NCBI GenBank assembly: GCA_963281155.1
Contig: CAUJLY010000002.1
Coordinates: 3,472,001-3,536,000 of the forward strand
Direction of reading: 5' to 3'
DNA: 64,000 nt
Origin: Rhabditophanes sp. KR3021
Lineage: Eukaryota > Nematoda > Chromadorea > Rhabditida > Alloionematidae
Position numbers and translations under genes: made by a program. This document shows, piece after piece, positions 15,001 to 25,400 of the stretch (positions within the stretch are counted from its first letter, which is position 1; every line of letters begins with the position of its first letter). Below the pieces are notes generated by a model. It did no database searches. It saw nothing but the letters and a program-made list of their open reading frames with translations, and was not told where the DNA came from.

Positions 15001-18000
15001 TGTTGATCCATTTGAGGAAAAACCAATAATTGAACAAATTAATGACGGACAATCCCCGATTGTCTTACCACCACCTCCTCCAAAGTCTGACAAAATTCCA
15101 CTCATAACTGCCTTTAAATGCTTTTCGTGTATCAAAGGAAGTGCCAAAATTCAACGTGATTCGAAAGAATCTTTATTACACAGCACATTATCCATTACTT
15201 CAAGAAACTCATTCATCTGAGCTACTTTGTATGAACAAAACACCTGATGCAGATTATGACTCACTTGAAAAAAGTGTTCTACTACAAACATATCCTAAGT
15301 ACACTGCAAAGAAAATAGTTGCAAGTGATAGTGATGACAAATCTGATAGCAGTGGCCATGATAAGGGTAACAAGAAATCTAGCAAAATTTCATTTAAATT
15401 CGGAAGAAAGAGACATAGCGGTGCTTCTGAAACTATTAGTTATAAAGACGTCAATTTAGATGAATACAAATTAACATCTGCTTTGTATGAAGGAGAACTT
15501 GAATCTGTAAAAAGAGAAGACGAAATTAAGACACTTCCAATAAAAGAATATGCTAATCCAATTCACAAAGGATATTATAAAAACTTGAGAAAACAGAAAA
15601 CCAAGTCTTTACCAACGTCAGATTCGGGAATTAGTGAGGGAGAATCCATTTCAAGTGAAGATTCTCCAGACGCAAGAAACCTTCAAAAAACTTGTGCGCC
15701 CTTCACAGCTTGTATGCCAAGCAAACACAAAAAGTTAGATTCCCCTTACCGTAAAGTAGAAACCGGAAAACCACAACCTTTTGGATACAGTACAGAGAAA
15801 TATACTGGCGAATTAGAAGCTCTCGATATGCATAAAGAACTTGGATCTCAAGAATTAGTATCAGCTGTAGATGTGTATCATAACGGTGATTCGTATGATA
15901 AACTTGACAAAAAGACATCATCTCAATTCCATCTAATACCATTCTGTGTCTCGAAACAACAGCCATCTACCCCACCAACAGTTAGAGTTACCACTTGTAC
16001 TCTTTCTAGTAGCTTAAATAAAAACGATCAACTTGGACTACTTGAATTTCAGCGTATAAGTGACGGATCGCATACTCAGACATCGCTATTCAGTACTGTT
16101 GATCCATCGGGAGATTTACAATGTCAACTAGATGTTACTCGAGCCCAAAAGATGGACTGTGAATGTAGAGTGGTCGTTTGTCAAAGTGGGTTGAATGATT
16201 GTGATAGATTTTGTAAATTCCCTCGCAGTTATCAAAGCGTAACTACTACAATTACGATGAACAAAAACGGTGGACCTTCAAGTGCAAATTCAACTAAAAG
16301 CCCGTCCGCTTCTTTTTTCTCTATGATTAAAAAGCCATTTACAAATAACCAGTCGTCAAAAAATAATCAGGTGCGAAAATAATTAGTTTAATATAAATTT
16401 TATGTCTGTCACAACATGTCCCTCTTTTTCATATTATCATATTTCCTTATATTAACTCTGTTATAACTTACTCGCTTTAAGTGATTCTGTAATACGTTTA
16501 TTCTAAGTCACATTATATGTATTAACTTTATTTTAATTTTTTGCAATTGTCCATATTTTATCTATTCAACCCCTTTCCATTGTTTTATATTTTTAGCTTC
16601 TAAAATTTTTTGGTAAAAGAGCTTTTAAATTAAGTTTTACATCATCTCCTAATTTTGGTTCATTTAGAATGAGCCAGAGGATACAATTCCGATTGGGCAA
16701 ACTACATTTTTTGGTCATTTTTCTTTTGTAAGTAAATGTCAAGAAGTCCCAATGGAATTGATGTATTCCACAACATCCATCATATTTATATGCAACCCCA
16801 TTAATTTGTCTAACCCCAACTAATCTATCTATCTACAATATGCCTCCAATTATAACGCTTCTAACTCTTAACTTTGCCACAAATACACACTCAACACTAA
16901 CCCTTGCCCTTTTTTGTGCTTTTTTTAAATGCTGCAAGAGTTTGCAATGTTGCATCTAAAAATATAAATGTGCTAGTATATGTTTTGGGAAGTTTCATTT
17001 CAACCATACTTACCATTTCCTTTTTTACAGACAACAAAGAAGAGCAAAAAGACAGCATCGGACAAGGCCGGCAAGAATACACCATCCCCGCATTCTAAGT
17101 CGTCTGATTCTGACGCCGTCGAAGTGTACGACACTAAGGCAGGCCTCAATGACAAATCTAAGGTTAGTTTATACTCTCTACATGATAAATAAAAACTTAA
17201 TTATCGAGAGTTAGAGCATCATTTTTTGGCTCTAAACACATCCCACCACTTATTTTTTCCACACCCCAAAAAGGACTAATCTCTCAATGGACATTCCATT
17301 GTTCTTTTCCATTTTTCGACAACACACAACACATTTTCCTCCACTTTTTATTTTGTAAAATGTAACCTTTACAAATACTAAAATACATAAATCATACTTC
17401 CCATTGTTTCAAATGTTTCCTTGCATGTACTCACACCTACTTCACCTTATTACAGTTAAATTCTCAGAATTCTGCCACTAACTATTCCTTGGAAACACCT
17501 ATTCTTTCTAACAACATGGTTGTGAATCATTCTAACATCAATCCTCAGCAACAATCTTCTAACCAAGATAATGCACCAGTCACCTTGACACAACGGGATC
17601 CAGTGCATGAAGGGCAGACTAACTTGAGAAGCAGTGTTATCATGGATTCCACTGTTCTACCACTAGACCAAAATTCTTCTGGACCATATAAAGAAGCCGA
17701 GCCCTCAGATTATGCTCTCATTAGAGAAAACAAAATTGAGACCGTTTTTAAACTGCGTGGAAATACGGGTCAAGCGCCAGATTTTTCATCAGATTCTCCT
17801 GATATGGTAAACATTTGACACAAAATGAGACTTTTACATTTATTTAGACAAAAAAATATTCCTATTTAAAGGACAAAAAAATAGATGAGTGTAGACACTA
17901 TTTAGACTTTATTTTAGACACTATTTTAGATAGTGTTTCCATACATTTTTGCTTAAGCTAACTTAATTACTACCACTTCAAAATTTTTAAAACACAGATT

Positions 18001-20146
18001 GCATTTGTTAAATGTACTCTTTATAGTCGTTGAGTAGTATACTATCAAAATGCGTTGAAAAAAACTCGGTTTTTCCAAAAGTCGAGATGATCTGTAGAGA
18101 CGAGCATGTTAAAGACTATGGATACCCAGATGCGGTTTTAACGGTCGGTAATTTCACCTCATTATTGTGGCACTCTTCTAAACACCCTCTCTACCACCTT
18201 CACCACGCTTGTTTTGTGTACCCTATTAACCAACCTACTTTCTATCGTTATCCCTTGGCAATATATCAAAGTTGATGAATAATTCAATTTATCAATCACT
18301 TCTTCTTTAGCTTTTAATATAAATGTAATTAGTTAATGGCATTAACAAATTATCTGCTTTAGGATGAATCGCTCCCTCACACAACTGTTCAATCTTGGCA
18401 GGAAACGGATATTGGTCCAGAAGTCGTTTTTGAGGAGACAGATTCTCGCGGCAAGTCTTAACTCGTTTTAACTAATATTAATTTTTATTTTAGGTAAGTA
18501 AAGAACAATCAAAAAATGTACACAAAATAAGAGTTGTTGAATATCAAAAACATTAATTAAAAGAGGCAACAAATATTAAATTAGCAGAATATTATTGAGA
18601 AGTATCTTTAAAGAAAAATATATTTTGTCTGTGACCATCTCAGAGATTCCTTTGACAGTTTCTGGATGTTTTCTGAGCATAACATCGTTCGATTGTCCCG
18701 ATCCGTCGATGTTTGTCAATACACTTTGAAGATCCAATATGATAGCATATTCAAATGCTAGAGCTTCATTTTCCAGTCACAATAGAAGACTACAATTTGT
18801 CTAAAATATCCATAATTCTTGTCTCTTTGTCATTCAAGGGGATGAATCTCCTAAAGTTTGGTAGTTAAAATGTAATCAAGAAGCCTGGTTTTAACATTCT
18901 TAGGCATGCAAGAGGCATTCGATATCTGCCTTTCCTTCATTTCTTTCTGTATAATTACGTCCATAACAAATTCCCCGAATTCAGATTCCTAGATTGTTTT
19001 CTTTCCTCAACTTTTATCAACAAGAAAAGCTCCTATTTGAACTTCAAACAAAGTATGACTCTAGAGAATTATCCCGACTCCATATCCATTAATTCTTTTG
19101 ACACAAAATTCATGATAATCTATTGGAGGCTCATCCTCAAAACTTTCAAAAAGTGCCACTGCATTCTTTCTAAATTATCTTTGATATCTCCTACTATCGA
19201 CATATACTCTATTTCTAGAGTCACTTCAGATTCCTCATTCAATGGCAAATCAGTGTTCTTATTTGCTGAGACACGTTGCAATAATTAACTCAATACTTCT
19301 ACCACTGTGAATTTGATTATAATGGTTGATAGTTGATAACTTACCTTCTGCATTGACATCTTCTCTTATTGTCTCATTTCTTGTTAATGGGGCACTTGCA
19401 TCAACATTGTTGATTTTGCTTGACCATTCTTGATTTGAGCTATCTGATAATTGTCGTTTCATAGTCAAAATATTAACTTGAATGAGATATAAACACCTTT
19501 ATAAGTGAGGCAAATTTGAATGTCAGCAATCATTGTCTTTTTAAAACATAATTAAAACGAATTTTTTATATTTTTAAATATGATTTTGCAATATTAATCA
19601 ACGATTGTTGTAGGCAAAGTTGTAAAGAAAACCGTCAAAACACAGCAAACCAGAAATACTATAACTAGGCAATCTTATCAAACCTTCAACCTTGATAACG
19701 AACCCATTCAAACTATTGATAGAACTCAAAATATTGTTGTTCCTAGGAATCAAAGTGCCAGTAGAATACCAGTTTTAGAAACAAGAACCAGAACTATTGC
19801 TTATGAATGTAGACCTGAAGAAGCCTTATGTGGCCCTGATGACGTCGTTCCCGGTGATTTTGTCTCTAGTAACACTGTCACCCAGGGAAACAAAACAATT
19901 GAAAGTGTAACAGTAAGTGTTCATGTGTAAAACAATTTATTTATTTGCATATTGTTCTTTTAGTATAAAACCGAAAAAGAAGGTATCGTTTCAACTCACA
20001 CCGAACACAAAGTTATTATACACTCGGAAGATGGCATCGACCATGATGCTGAGTTGTCGAAAGCTTTAATTGAGGCAACTTCAATGGATCCTGATAAGAC
20101 CGTTGAGATTGAAAAAATAGAGATATCTCAAAAAACTCAAAACTAA
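1..20146 (+). CDS. Giant protein 4.1-like FERM protein (paralogue A), 5' end outside the window
   Basis: Membrane-skeleton adaptor of the protein 4.1/coracle family. The window opens inside the FERM C-lobe. Inferred exons are 1-18, 64-480, 755-1205 (or 755-1528), 3216-16370, 17031-17162, 17456-17806, 18363-18449, 19614-19912 and 19964-20146, and all phases agree. Exon 64-480 has the FERM and FERM-adjacent hallmarks VEHHTFFRL and FRYYGRTQ. The last exons carry the 4.1 C-terminal domain: a WQETDIGPE stretch, a KKTVKTQQ stretch and a DGIDHDAELSKAL tail. Between them lies a 13-kb, roughly 4,400-residue exon of repeats not seen in textbook 4.1 proteins. An alternative transcript probably ends at the stop at 1528. 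Four places need a one-base correction to keep frame: near 4796-4800, 12259-12263, 12277-12279 and about 15205 (the last could instead be a 49-base intron). The intron at 18450-19613 has a GC donor. Family identity is clear; exact exon use in the repeat half is inferred. Confidence 0.85.
1531..2976 (-). CDS. Uncharacterised gene nested antisense in an intron of protein 4.1 A
   Basis: I do not recognise the product. Exons read on the minus strand are 2905-2976, 2791-2860, 2189-2709, about 2032-2164, 1776-1996 and 1531-1737, and they give one open frame of roughly 400 residues. The introns are very small: 44, 81, 24 (or 48 with another acceptor), 35 and 38 bases. The phases match, which argues for a working gene. 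The middle is a helical-looking stretch (residues about 60-220). Near the C-terminus there is a segment GIRYVGGTKDFIQRLHDH, whose spacing resembles the second motif of GIY-YIG nucleases (YVGxTxxxxxRLxxH). No convincing GIY motif precedes it, so a nuclease function is only a hint. The gene sits wholly within the inferred 2-kb intron 1206-3215 of the host, on the opposite strand, as do the other intron-borne genes in this window. Confidence 0.65.
8440..9965 (+). repeat. Tandem 180-base coding repeats, array 1 (CFAC-basic-acidic unit)
   Basis: About nine in-frame units of 60-62 codons. Each has an SPSCFAC core, a PKSKKAKLDV basic run, then EVGVDEIRVEQPELHADIE and an SIPQKEI segment. Core starts fall near 8448, 8634, 8812, 8997, 9175, 9355, 9538, 9724 and 9898. 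Units differ by few bases, and length differences are whole codons. The array lies inside the giant 4.1-like exon, so it varies protein length without breaking frame. Confidence 0.9.
12110..13065 (+). repeat. Tandem 180-base coding repeats, array 2 (CFACVRKPKSKK unit)
   Basis: Five to six units share the core SPSCFACVRKPKSKKDKLEV followed by VEYKAPEV and an NEPEIHADLEVTPPEKEL segment. The last four cores are spaced exactly 180 bases apart (about 12474, 12654, 12834 and 13014) and are almost identical at the nucleotide level, which indicates very recent duplication or gene conversion. The first unit contains two single-A differences that break the frame (12259-12263 and 12277-12279). They are probably assembly errors within the repeat. 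Confidence 0.88.
16371..17030 (+). other. Intron of protein 4.1 A without a recognisable gene
   Basis: A 660-base intron between CAG|GTGCGA and TTTTTTACAG. It is AT-rich and pyrimidine-rich, and I see no antisense ORF of substance. The next two introns (17163-17455 and 17807-18362) are likewise low complexity. The second has a possible short alternative exon at about 18027-18138, beginning after TTTATAG and reading SLSSILSKCVEKNSVFP, but its donor is ambiguous. Confidence 0.5.
18450..19613 (+). mobile_element. Mobile-intron-like element, copy 1 (whole intron of protein 4.1 A)
   Basis: This intron runs from the GC donor (CGCG|GCAAGTCTTA) to TTGTAG|GC. It is nearly identical over its full length, inverted, to the cyclase intron 34364-35525. 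Similarity begins at GGCAAGTCTTA, immediately at the donor, and fades only in the last 15 or so bases before the acceptor. The lengths are 1164 and 1162 bases. No long terminal inverted repeat is visible. The aligned position in the tandem paralogue (KIIKTVKTQ region, about 25906-25945) has no intron, so this intron was gained here or lost there. Confidence 0.85.
18560..19468 (-). pseudogene. Decayed gene carried antisense inside mobile intron copy 1
   Basis: On the minus strand a frame starts at 19468 with MTMKRQLSDSSNQ, a basic and Ser-rich start. It has its own splice donor (GTAAG after DVNAE) and acceptor, then continues through several frames: LPLNEESEVTLEIEY, FEDEPPIDYHEFCVKRING, ESEFGEFVMDVIIQKEMKE and finally ALAFEYAIILDLQSVLTN followed by MLRKHPETVKGISEMV. 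At least three stops and two frame changes interrupt it. The same stops occur in copy 2, so the element was copied after its gene had decayed. No nuclease motif is recognisable, and the product is unknown. Confidence 0.6.
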
Positions 20147-21778
20147 GATATTTGCATACTTACTTCATGAACCTTTAATCCGGTATACTTCTTTTTCTTA
20201 CCCTTATCATGTACGTATGTCAAGATACTCTGTCAAGTTGAAGGATCCAATTTTTTGATGTCACTAGAGCTAATTACTGTTTGCTTATTACAATCATACA
20301 AACAAAAACCAGATGATAATATATTAATTTTTCTTGTTCTATATTTAAATCATCTTCATTATACAAATTTTCTTTTTTGTCTACACTCTCCATTTTATTA
20401 TATAACCAAACATTATATATGTCTTTGCTTAATTCAAATTTATATGTTAATAAAAATTTATAAATACTTGTCATTGATAATAAAAAGTCACAAAAATATT
20501 TGATAAAAAGAACAAAATATCTTGTACGATAAATAAAGTACAATCAATTACGTATGAAATGGGATTTGACAAAGTTCGGCAATTATACAATTGTTCATAG
20601 TCGGTTAATCAAAGCAACGCTTATCAATTCTTTAAATTGACTCGACAGTCACTCTAACACTTTTTTGTACACAATTGGACACCTTCGATATCAACTACAC
20701 CACCTATCTTTTCCATCTTTTATATTGCATTCCCAACAAAATCAACTAAACTACTAAACATCACTCTTTCCATTATAAAAAATAATTGTCCCTGAAAATG
20801 CATTATCAATCGTCTCAATTTCTGTACTTTTTCTCAACAAGACGTTAAAAACTCATTTGATCATTCATTCATACATAAATAGAACCTACTCTAAGTGATT
20901 TATGCAAGGAAAAAATAACAATCGCAATTTTTATATCCTCCCTCAAATCCTCGTATTGATGGCTTTTATATTGAATTATAGTTGCGCACCATATAATGAA
21001 TAAACTCCCTCTCGTTCTGGTAACTCCGAATAGTTTTATGTCATCCGGACATCTCAATAAAGAGACCCAAATAGTACTTGTTATATGCATCACTTTTATT
21101 AGACTCCATCCGATTTGCCCCTGATAACAAATTACTTACTAAAGCTGCAATAGCTAACCAACCTTCTTTTTATTTTTGTCACCAATACTTTTATTATAGA
21201 ACACATTTTTAATGTATTTTAGTCATTGCAACAATATTCTCTCTCCCTTTAAACAAATATATAAATATACAAAATTTATTTTTTGTGCTAAAAAATGTTT
21301 TGAACATTCAAATTGTTTATTTTAATCCATTAGTTACAAATATCATATTATTAAATGTGTTTATATTTAATGTTGTTACTTTTAATACATATTTTATATA
21401 GTGTTCTTACTTCTGATATTTTAATTTACGTACGTGCATAAATTATTTAGACAATTGGTCAAGTAAGCTTATTTTAAAAATACCTCTCTACTAGCCACTT
21501 GTATTGTAATATGTCTTCTGCAAACAAACAACCTTACAGCTCAACAGTACATATTATAATCAATTTAACTGTTTAGCATGTACCTACAATGACTAACTTT
21601 TCTCAATGACAGCGGCCCCATTTTTTTGCCATCCTCTTTATAAATATCATATTTACCCTCGTCTTGCTTTTTTGAGCTGTCAATACTCCAAATTGACCCA
21701 TTCAACACTGTGTCAAAATACATTTTAATCAAATTTTTAAAAGAGATATCCATTATTTATGATATTCAAACTTTATAT

Positions 21779-21915
21779 TAGACTCTTTCAAATTATTTAG
21801 ACTATTCTTAATTATTTATACTCTTTCAAATTATCTAGACTCTTTTTAATTATCTAGACTCTTTCAAATTATCTAGACTCTTTCAAATTATCTAGACCCT
21901 TTCAAATTATTTCGA
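21779..21915. repeat. Short tandem repeat, about 20-base unit
   Basis: Six to seven imperfect copies of a unit like TCTAGACTCTTTCAAATTA occur one after another. Related motifs (TTTAGAC, CTATTTTAGA) recur at 17840-17930, so this is a low-complexity family rather than a gene. Confidence 0.8.
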
Positions 21916-22390
21916 CCTTTTTTAGTATTGTGCAATATTTAGACAGATCATAGACATCATCTAATATAAACAGTTCAAACGTACACTAGTAGTGTCTAAA
22001 GTCCAATGAGCTTTACTCGCTACCCGCGCTTTCTTTCATACACATTTTTTGGCGAAACAGTTACTTTTTTATGCCCGTGATTTTACAGATATTTTTTGCC
22101 CGAATTACGACACCACTTTCTTATTCTATTTTGCTCAAATTTTCCCAAATTTAGTCATGCAATGAAACATTTCCATTGTTCAAAATTTTATATTTAAATT
22201 ACACTCACACCACTAACCAACTATCATCTTTTCCCTTAAATATTGTTTTATTCCTACAATATAAGTTTAACCATTTCGACTATTATCGTGATGAGTAGTT
22301 AGTTACATGTGATAAATTGCTGCCGTCATTTTATGAATCATCATATTTCCACACTATATAAATTGATGTTTTCATTGACGTTTTCACTTA

Positions 22391-22412
22391 TTTTAGTCTT
22401 TATTTGCTATCG
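22391..22412 (+). promoter_or_regulatory. Likely trans-splice acceptor before the protein 4.1 B start codon
   Basis: TTTTCACTTATTTTAG lies 16 bases upstream of the ATG at 22413, with no upstream coding exon in sight. A lone strong 3' splice site just before a start codon is the usual signature of spliced-leader addition in nematodes. An unseen non-coding 5' exon would look the same. Confidence 0.5.
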
Positions 22413-25400
22413 ATGAAAGATTTGGAAACAAGCGTTATCATGGAAGATCCTGTTGCAGATGGTACCGTCACTTCCAATGTCCAACCTGGCGTCAAGGAAA
22501 AAAATCTCCATCCCGCCATGGTTCACTTCTTGGATGGAACTAAGATGACGTACCATGTTCACGTAAATAAAATTATACCTTTGTCATGCAATATTAACTT
22601 TATTCCCTTTTTAGAAGAACGCTGAAGGTCTTGTTTTGTTTGACCTTGTCGCTAAAACGCTAAATTTAAATGAAAAAGATTACTTTGCTTTGAGTTGGAT
22701 CGACGAGCATAATGAGAAACAATGGCTCTACAACGACAAGAAAATTAATAAGAAAGCCAAAGGTGACTGGGAGTTCAAATTTGAAGTAAGTCTGACAAAT
22801 ATTTATCAAAATAAAAATAGCATTAATATAAAAACATAAAATTAATCAAAATACTGCCATTTAAATCCACAGCGGATGCCCCAACTTTTATGTAATTCGC
22901 AACAGTTGATGCTACTACTCCAACAGATTCAGCTACACGGACAATTGATGGGTAAATAACAGAAGTTTCAACATCTTTATATAATTGAAGAACCTTTTTT
23001 ACATTTTCTTGAGAAGTTACCCATTTTAGATTATTGACGAAGTTGTCCTTCCTATTATGATTTATGTGGTCGATTCGTAGCTTATCATCAGGATTGGCAA
23101 TGAATGTCAAACCAACAGAAGAATAAGCTGTAAAAGATTTTTGCTCGTGATCGTAGATTGAAATTTTGATTAAATAATATCCAACTGAGTGAGTTGCAGA
23201 TCGGAGAGGTCTCAATGTAGTACGGTTTCTGAAAATACCAAATTTGAAACATTGTAATTGTGTTCAACTCCGTTATAAAAAATTCTTCTCCATTCAACTG
23301 TAGTAAAACTAGCATCCATGGCATCATCAACAATATCTTCATAAACATTATTTTGCATGGTTTTAAATTTAATGTAAAGTTATAATAATATTTTGTTGTT
23401 ATAGGTAAAATTTTTTCCACAAGAACCAGAAATATTGAATGATGACATTACTCGCTATTTATTATTTCTCCAAGTTAGGGAAGACATTTTAACGGGAAAA
23501 ATTCCTGTTTCAAAAGCAACTGAGGGATTACTTGCCTCTTACGTTTTACAATCTGTTTTTGGAGACTATGCGGAATGTGATAATTACAGCGACAAAATCA
23601 AACAAGTACTTGTCACAAAAGATGAATCGCCTGAATTTGAGGAAAAATTGAGGGAATTACATATTCAACAAAAGTAGGTTGATGGTACAATTATATCTAA
23701 TTTGAGTTTGTTTTTTAGAGGTTCTACTGCGTCAGAAATGGAACGTTTATATCTTGAAGCTGCCAAACAACTTTCAATGTATGGAGTTGTTTTATTTTCA
23801 CTCAAGGAACTTAAGGACAAACCAACACATATCGGAGTATGTGCATCGTCTATAAATATTTACAGAAACCAAACAAGGGAACATCGCTTTGTTTGGCAAG
23901 ACATAGTGAAGGTCAGCTACAGACGAAACAATTTCTCAGTTAAAGTCAAGCCAAATATTGTAAGTATCCGTTTGGCATGTTTTAATTAATTATTTATAGT
24001 TGAAAGAGAAGAAGGAAGCAGTATGGACTGCCAAAACTGTTGACTTTAAGAAAGCTAAAAAAATTTGGAAGGCTTGTGTGGAGTACCATTGGTAAGACAA
24101 TAGAATAGGGCCAGACATAAACTTATTTTCTTTTTAGCTTCTTCAGATTAATTCAAGCGGAGGAGGAAAAAGAGAGGGATTCTTCAAATTTGGTAGCAAA
24201 CGATTCAGTTACAAAGGACGTATGTTTGGGTTATTCAAATTAAAACTGAGTTATTTATGCTTTTAAATAGTTATTAAGATAAGAATATTCTTACTAACTT
24301 TATGTCAACTAAAAATACAAAAATATTAAGATTAATTGTTGATCATAATTTGAACTTTTCCAAAAATAATTTTGTGTCATCACGTAGTTTGGTACTTTTA
24401 CACAATTTGGACATTCTCTTCTTTTATTTGTTCTTTCGTTAATAGCTATAACGTAATGCTTTTGGCATTTTTGATTAGTACAAACAAAACAAGCGGTTTT
24501 GTGAGAGGAATTTGATCTAACTCTAAGTTGTTAACTCCTCTGTTAGGGCAGGGGTATCTTTACAAATCTGCTTGTAGATTTCCGGACTTTTAGTTATTAG
24601 CTTCATACAATCACTGATCTCTGATTTACAATTGAACGTGATAGTATTTCTCGTCCAAACTTTTCGGTCATGCGGCTGAGGGATACAATACTTTCATACA
24701 CTTGCCTAAAGATAGGAATATCTTTGATCAAACGGCTTCTCAAATTGGTCAAATAGCTTTTGTGGTAGAGGAATAATTAAACGATACAAAAATTACCAAT
24801 AATTAGGTAACTTCATGCAATCTTCAATACTGTCATGACATTCTTCCTTCTCATCTTTAACTTCATCTAAATCAACCTTCCCCATTGCTTCATTTATAGC
24901 CTCTTCTTCCAAAACAGATGATTTCCTTAATTTGTTTTTCTTTTGAATAACTTCTTCAGGCTCATCATTACCACTTGAAAGTACAATTACGTCACCTTTT
25001 GGTTTTTTAAGCCAAGACAAAGTACTTAAAGGCGAACCCTTTCTTTTAATCGTGTGCCAAAAAAATTAAATGACTTAGCTATGTTTTTCTACTCCTTTTA
25101 TAGTAAAAATTAATGGGGACATACCCTCAAAATTTCTGCACGATATTCATTAAAATCATCCAGTTACTTTTATTTAGTACTAAAAAAGCGCTTAAGTGTG
25201 TTGTCATCAAAATTAAGTAAACTCATTATTTTGTTATTTACTAATTATTTATATGCCTTAGGTACCCAATTTCAATCGAAAATGCATTCAAATTTAATTG
25301 GGTCCGAACCTAATATGAGCCGTGACAAGAGTAACGACCAATTAAATGGCGGATCTACTATGTCAGAAGTTGGAACAAGTGAATTTGGTGCTAGTCCGGG

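Larger units (their letters stand above)
3280..15920 (+). repeat. Dispersed protein module (YxGxLE ... PLxxxVxLYxxPKY) in the giant 4.1 exon
   Basis: A module of about 40-55 residues recurs through the giant exon. It has an aromatic-x-G-x-[LV]-E start, then a P-[LI] step, then V-x-x-[YL]-[DE]-x-PKY. Examples are near 3400-3500, 3860-3965, 4020-4135, 4190-4300, 5880-6000, 6450-6560, 7240-7360, 8110-8230, 10140-10260, 11270-11390, 11810-11910, 13760-13880 and 14170-14290. Basic Cys-rich linkers (SCLACxxPKxKK types) often follow it. Copies are well diverged in the first half and nearly identical between 7200-7380 and 8050-8240, so expansion has continued. The function is unknown. A spectrin- or membrane-binding spacer is conceivable in a 4.1 protein but is not shown by the sequence. 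Confidence 0.75.
20147..22412. other. Intergenic region between the two protein 4.1 genes
   Basis: AT-rich spacer of about 2.3 kb between two genes on the same strand. It holds the short tandem array at 21779-21915. A 62-codon minus-strand ORF (21565-21753, ending GPLSLRKVSHCRYMLNS) is the only protein-like stretch and is not supported further. The promoter of the second 4.1 gene presumably lies in the right part. Confidence 0.5.

Noticed and set aside
18450..19613. Classical DNA transposon with terminal inverted repeats as the explanation of the duplicated intron
   Set aside because: The two ends share only short AT-rich strings such as TAATATT; no convincing terminal inverted repeat is present, and the ends coincide with splice sites.
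22786..23404. Group I or group II self-splicing intron carrying the HNH gene
   Set aside because: Fewer than about 85 bases lie outside the ORF, too little for a catalytic core, and the borders are GTAAGT and TTATAG.
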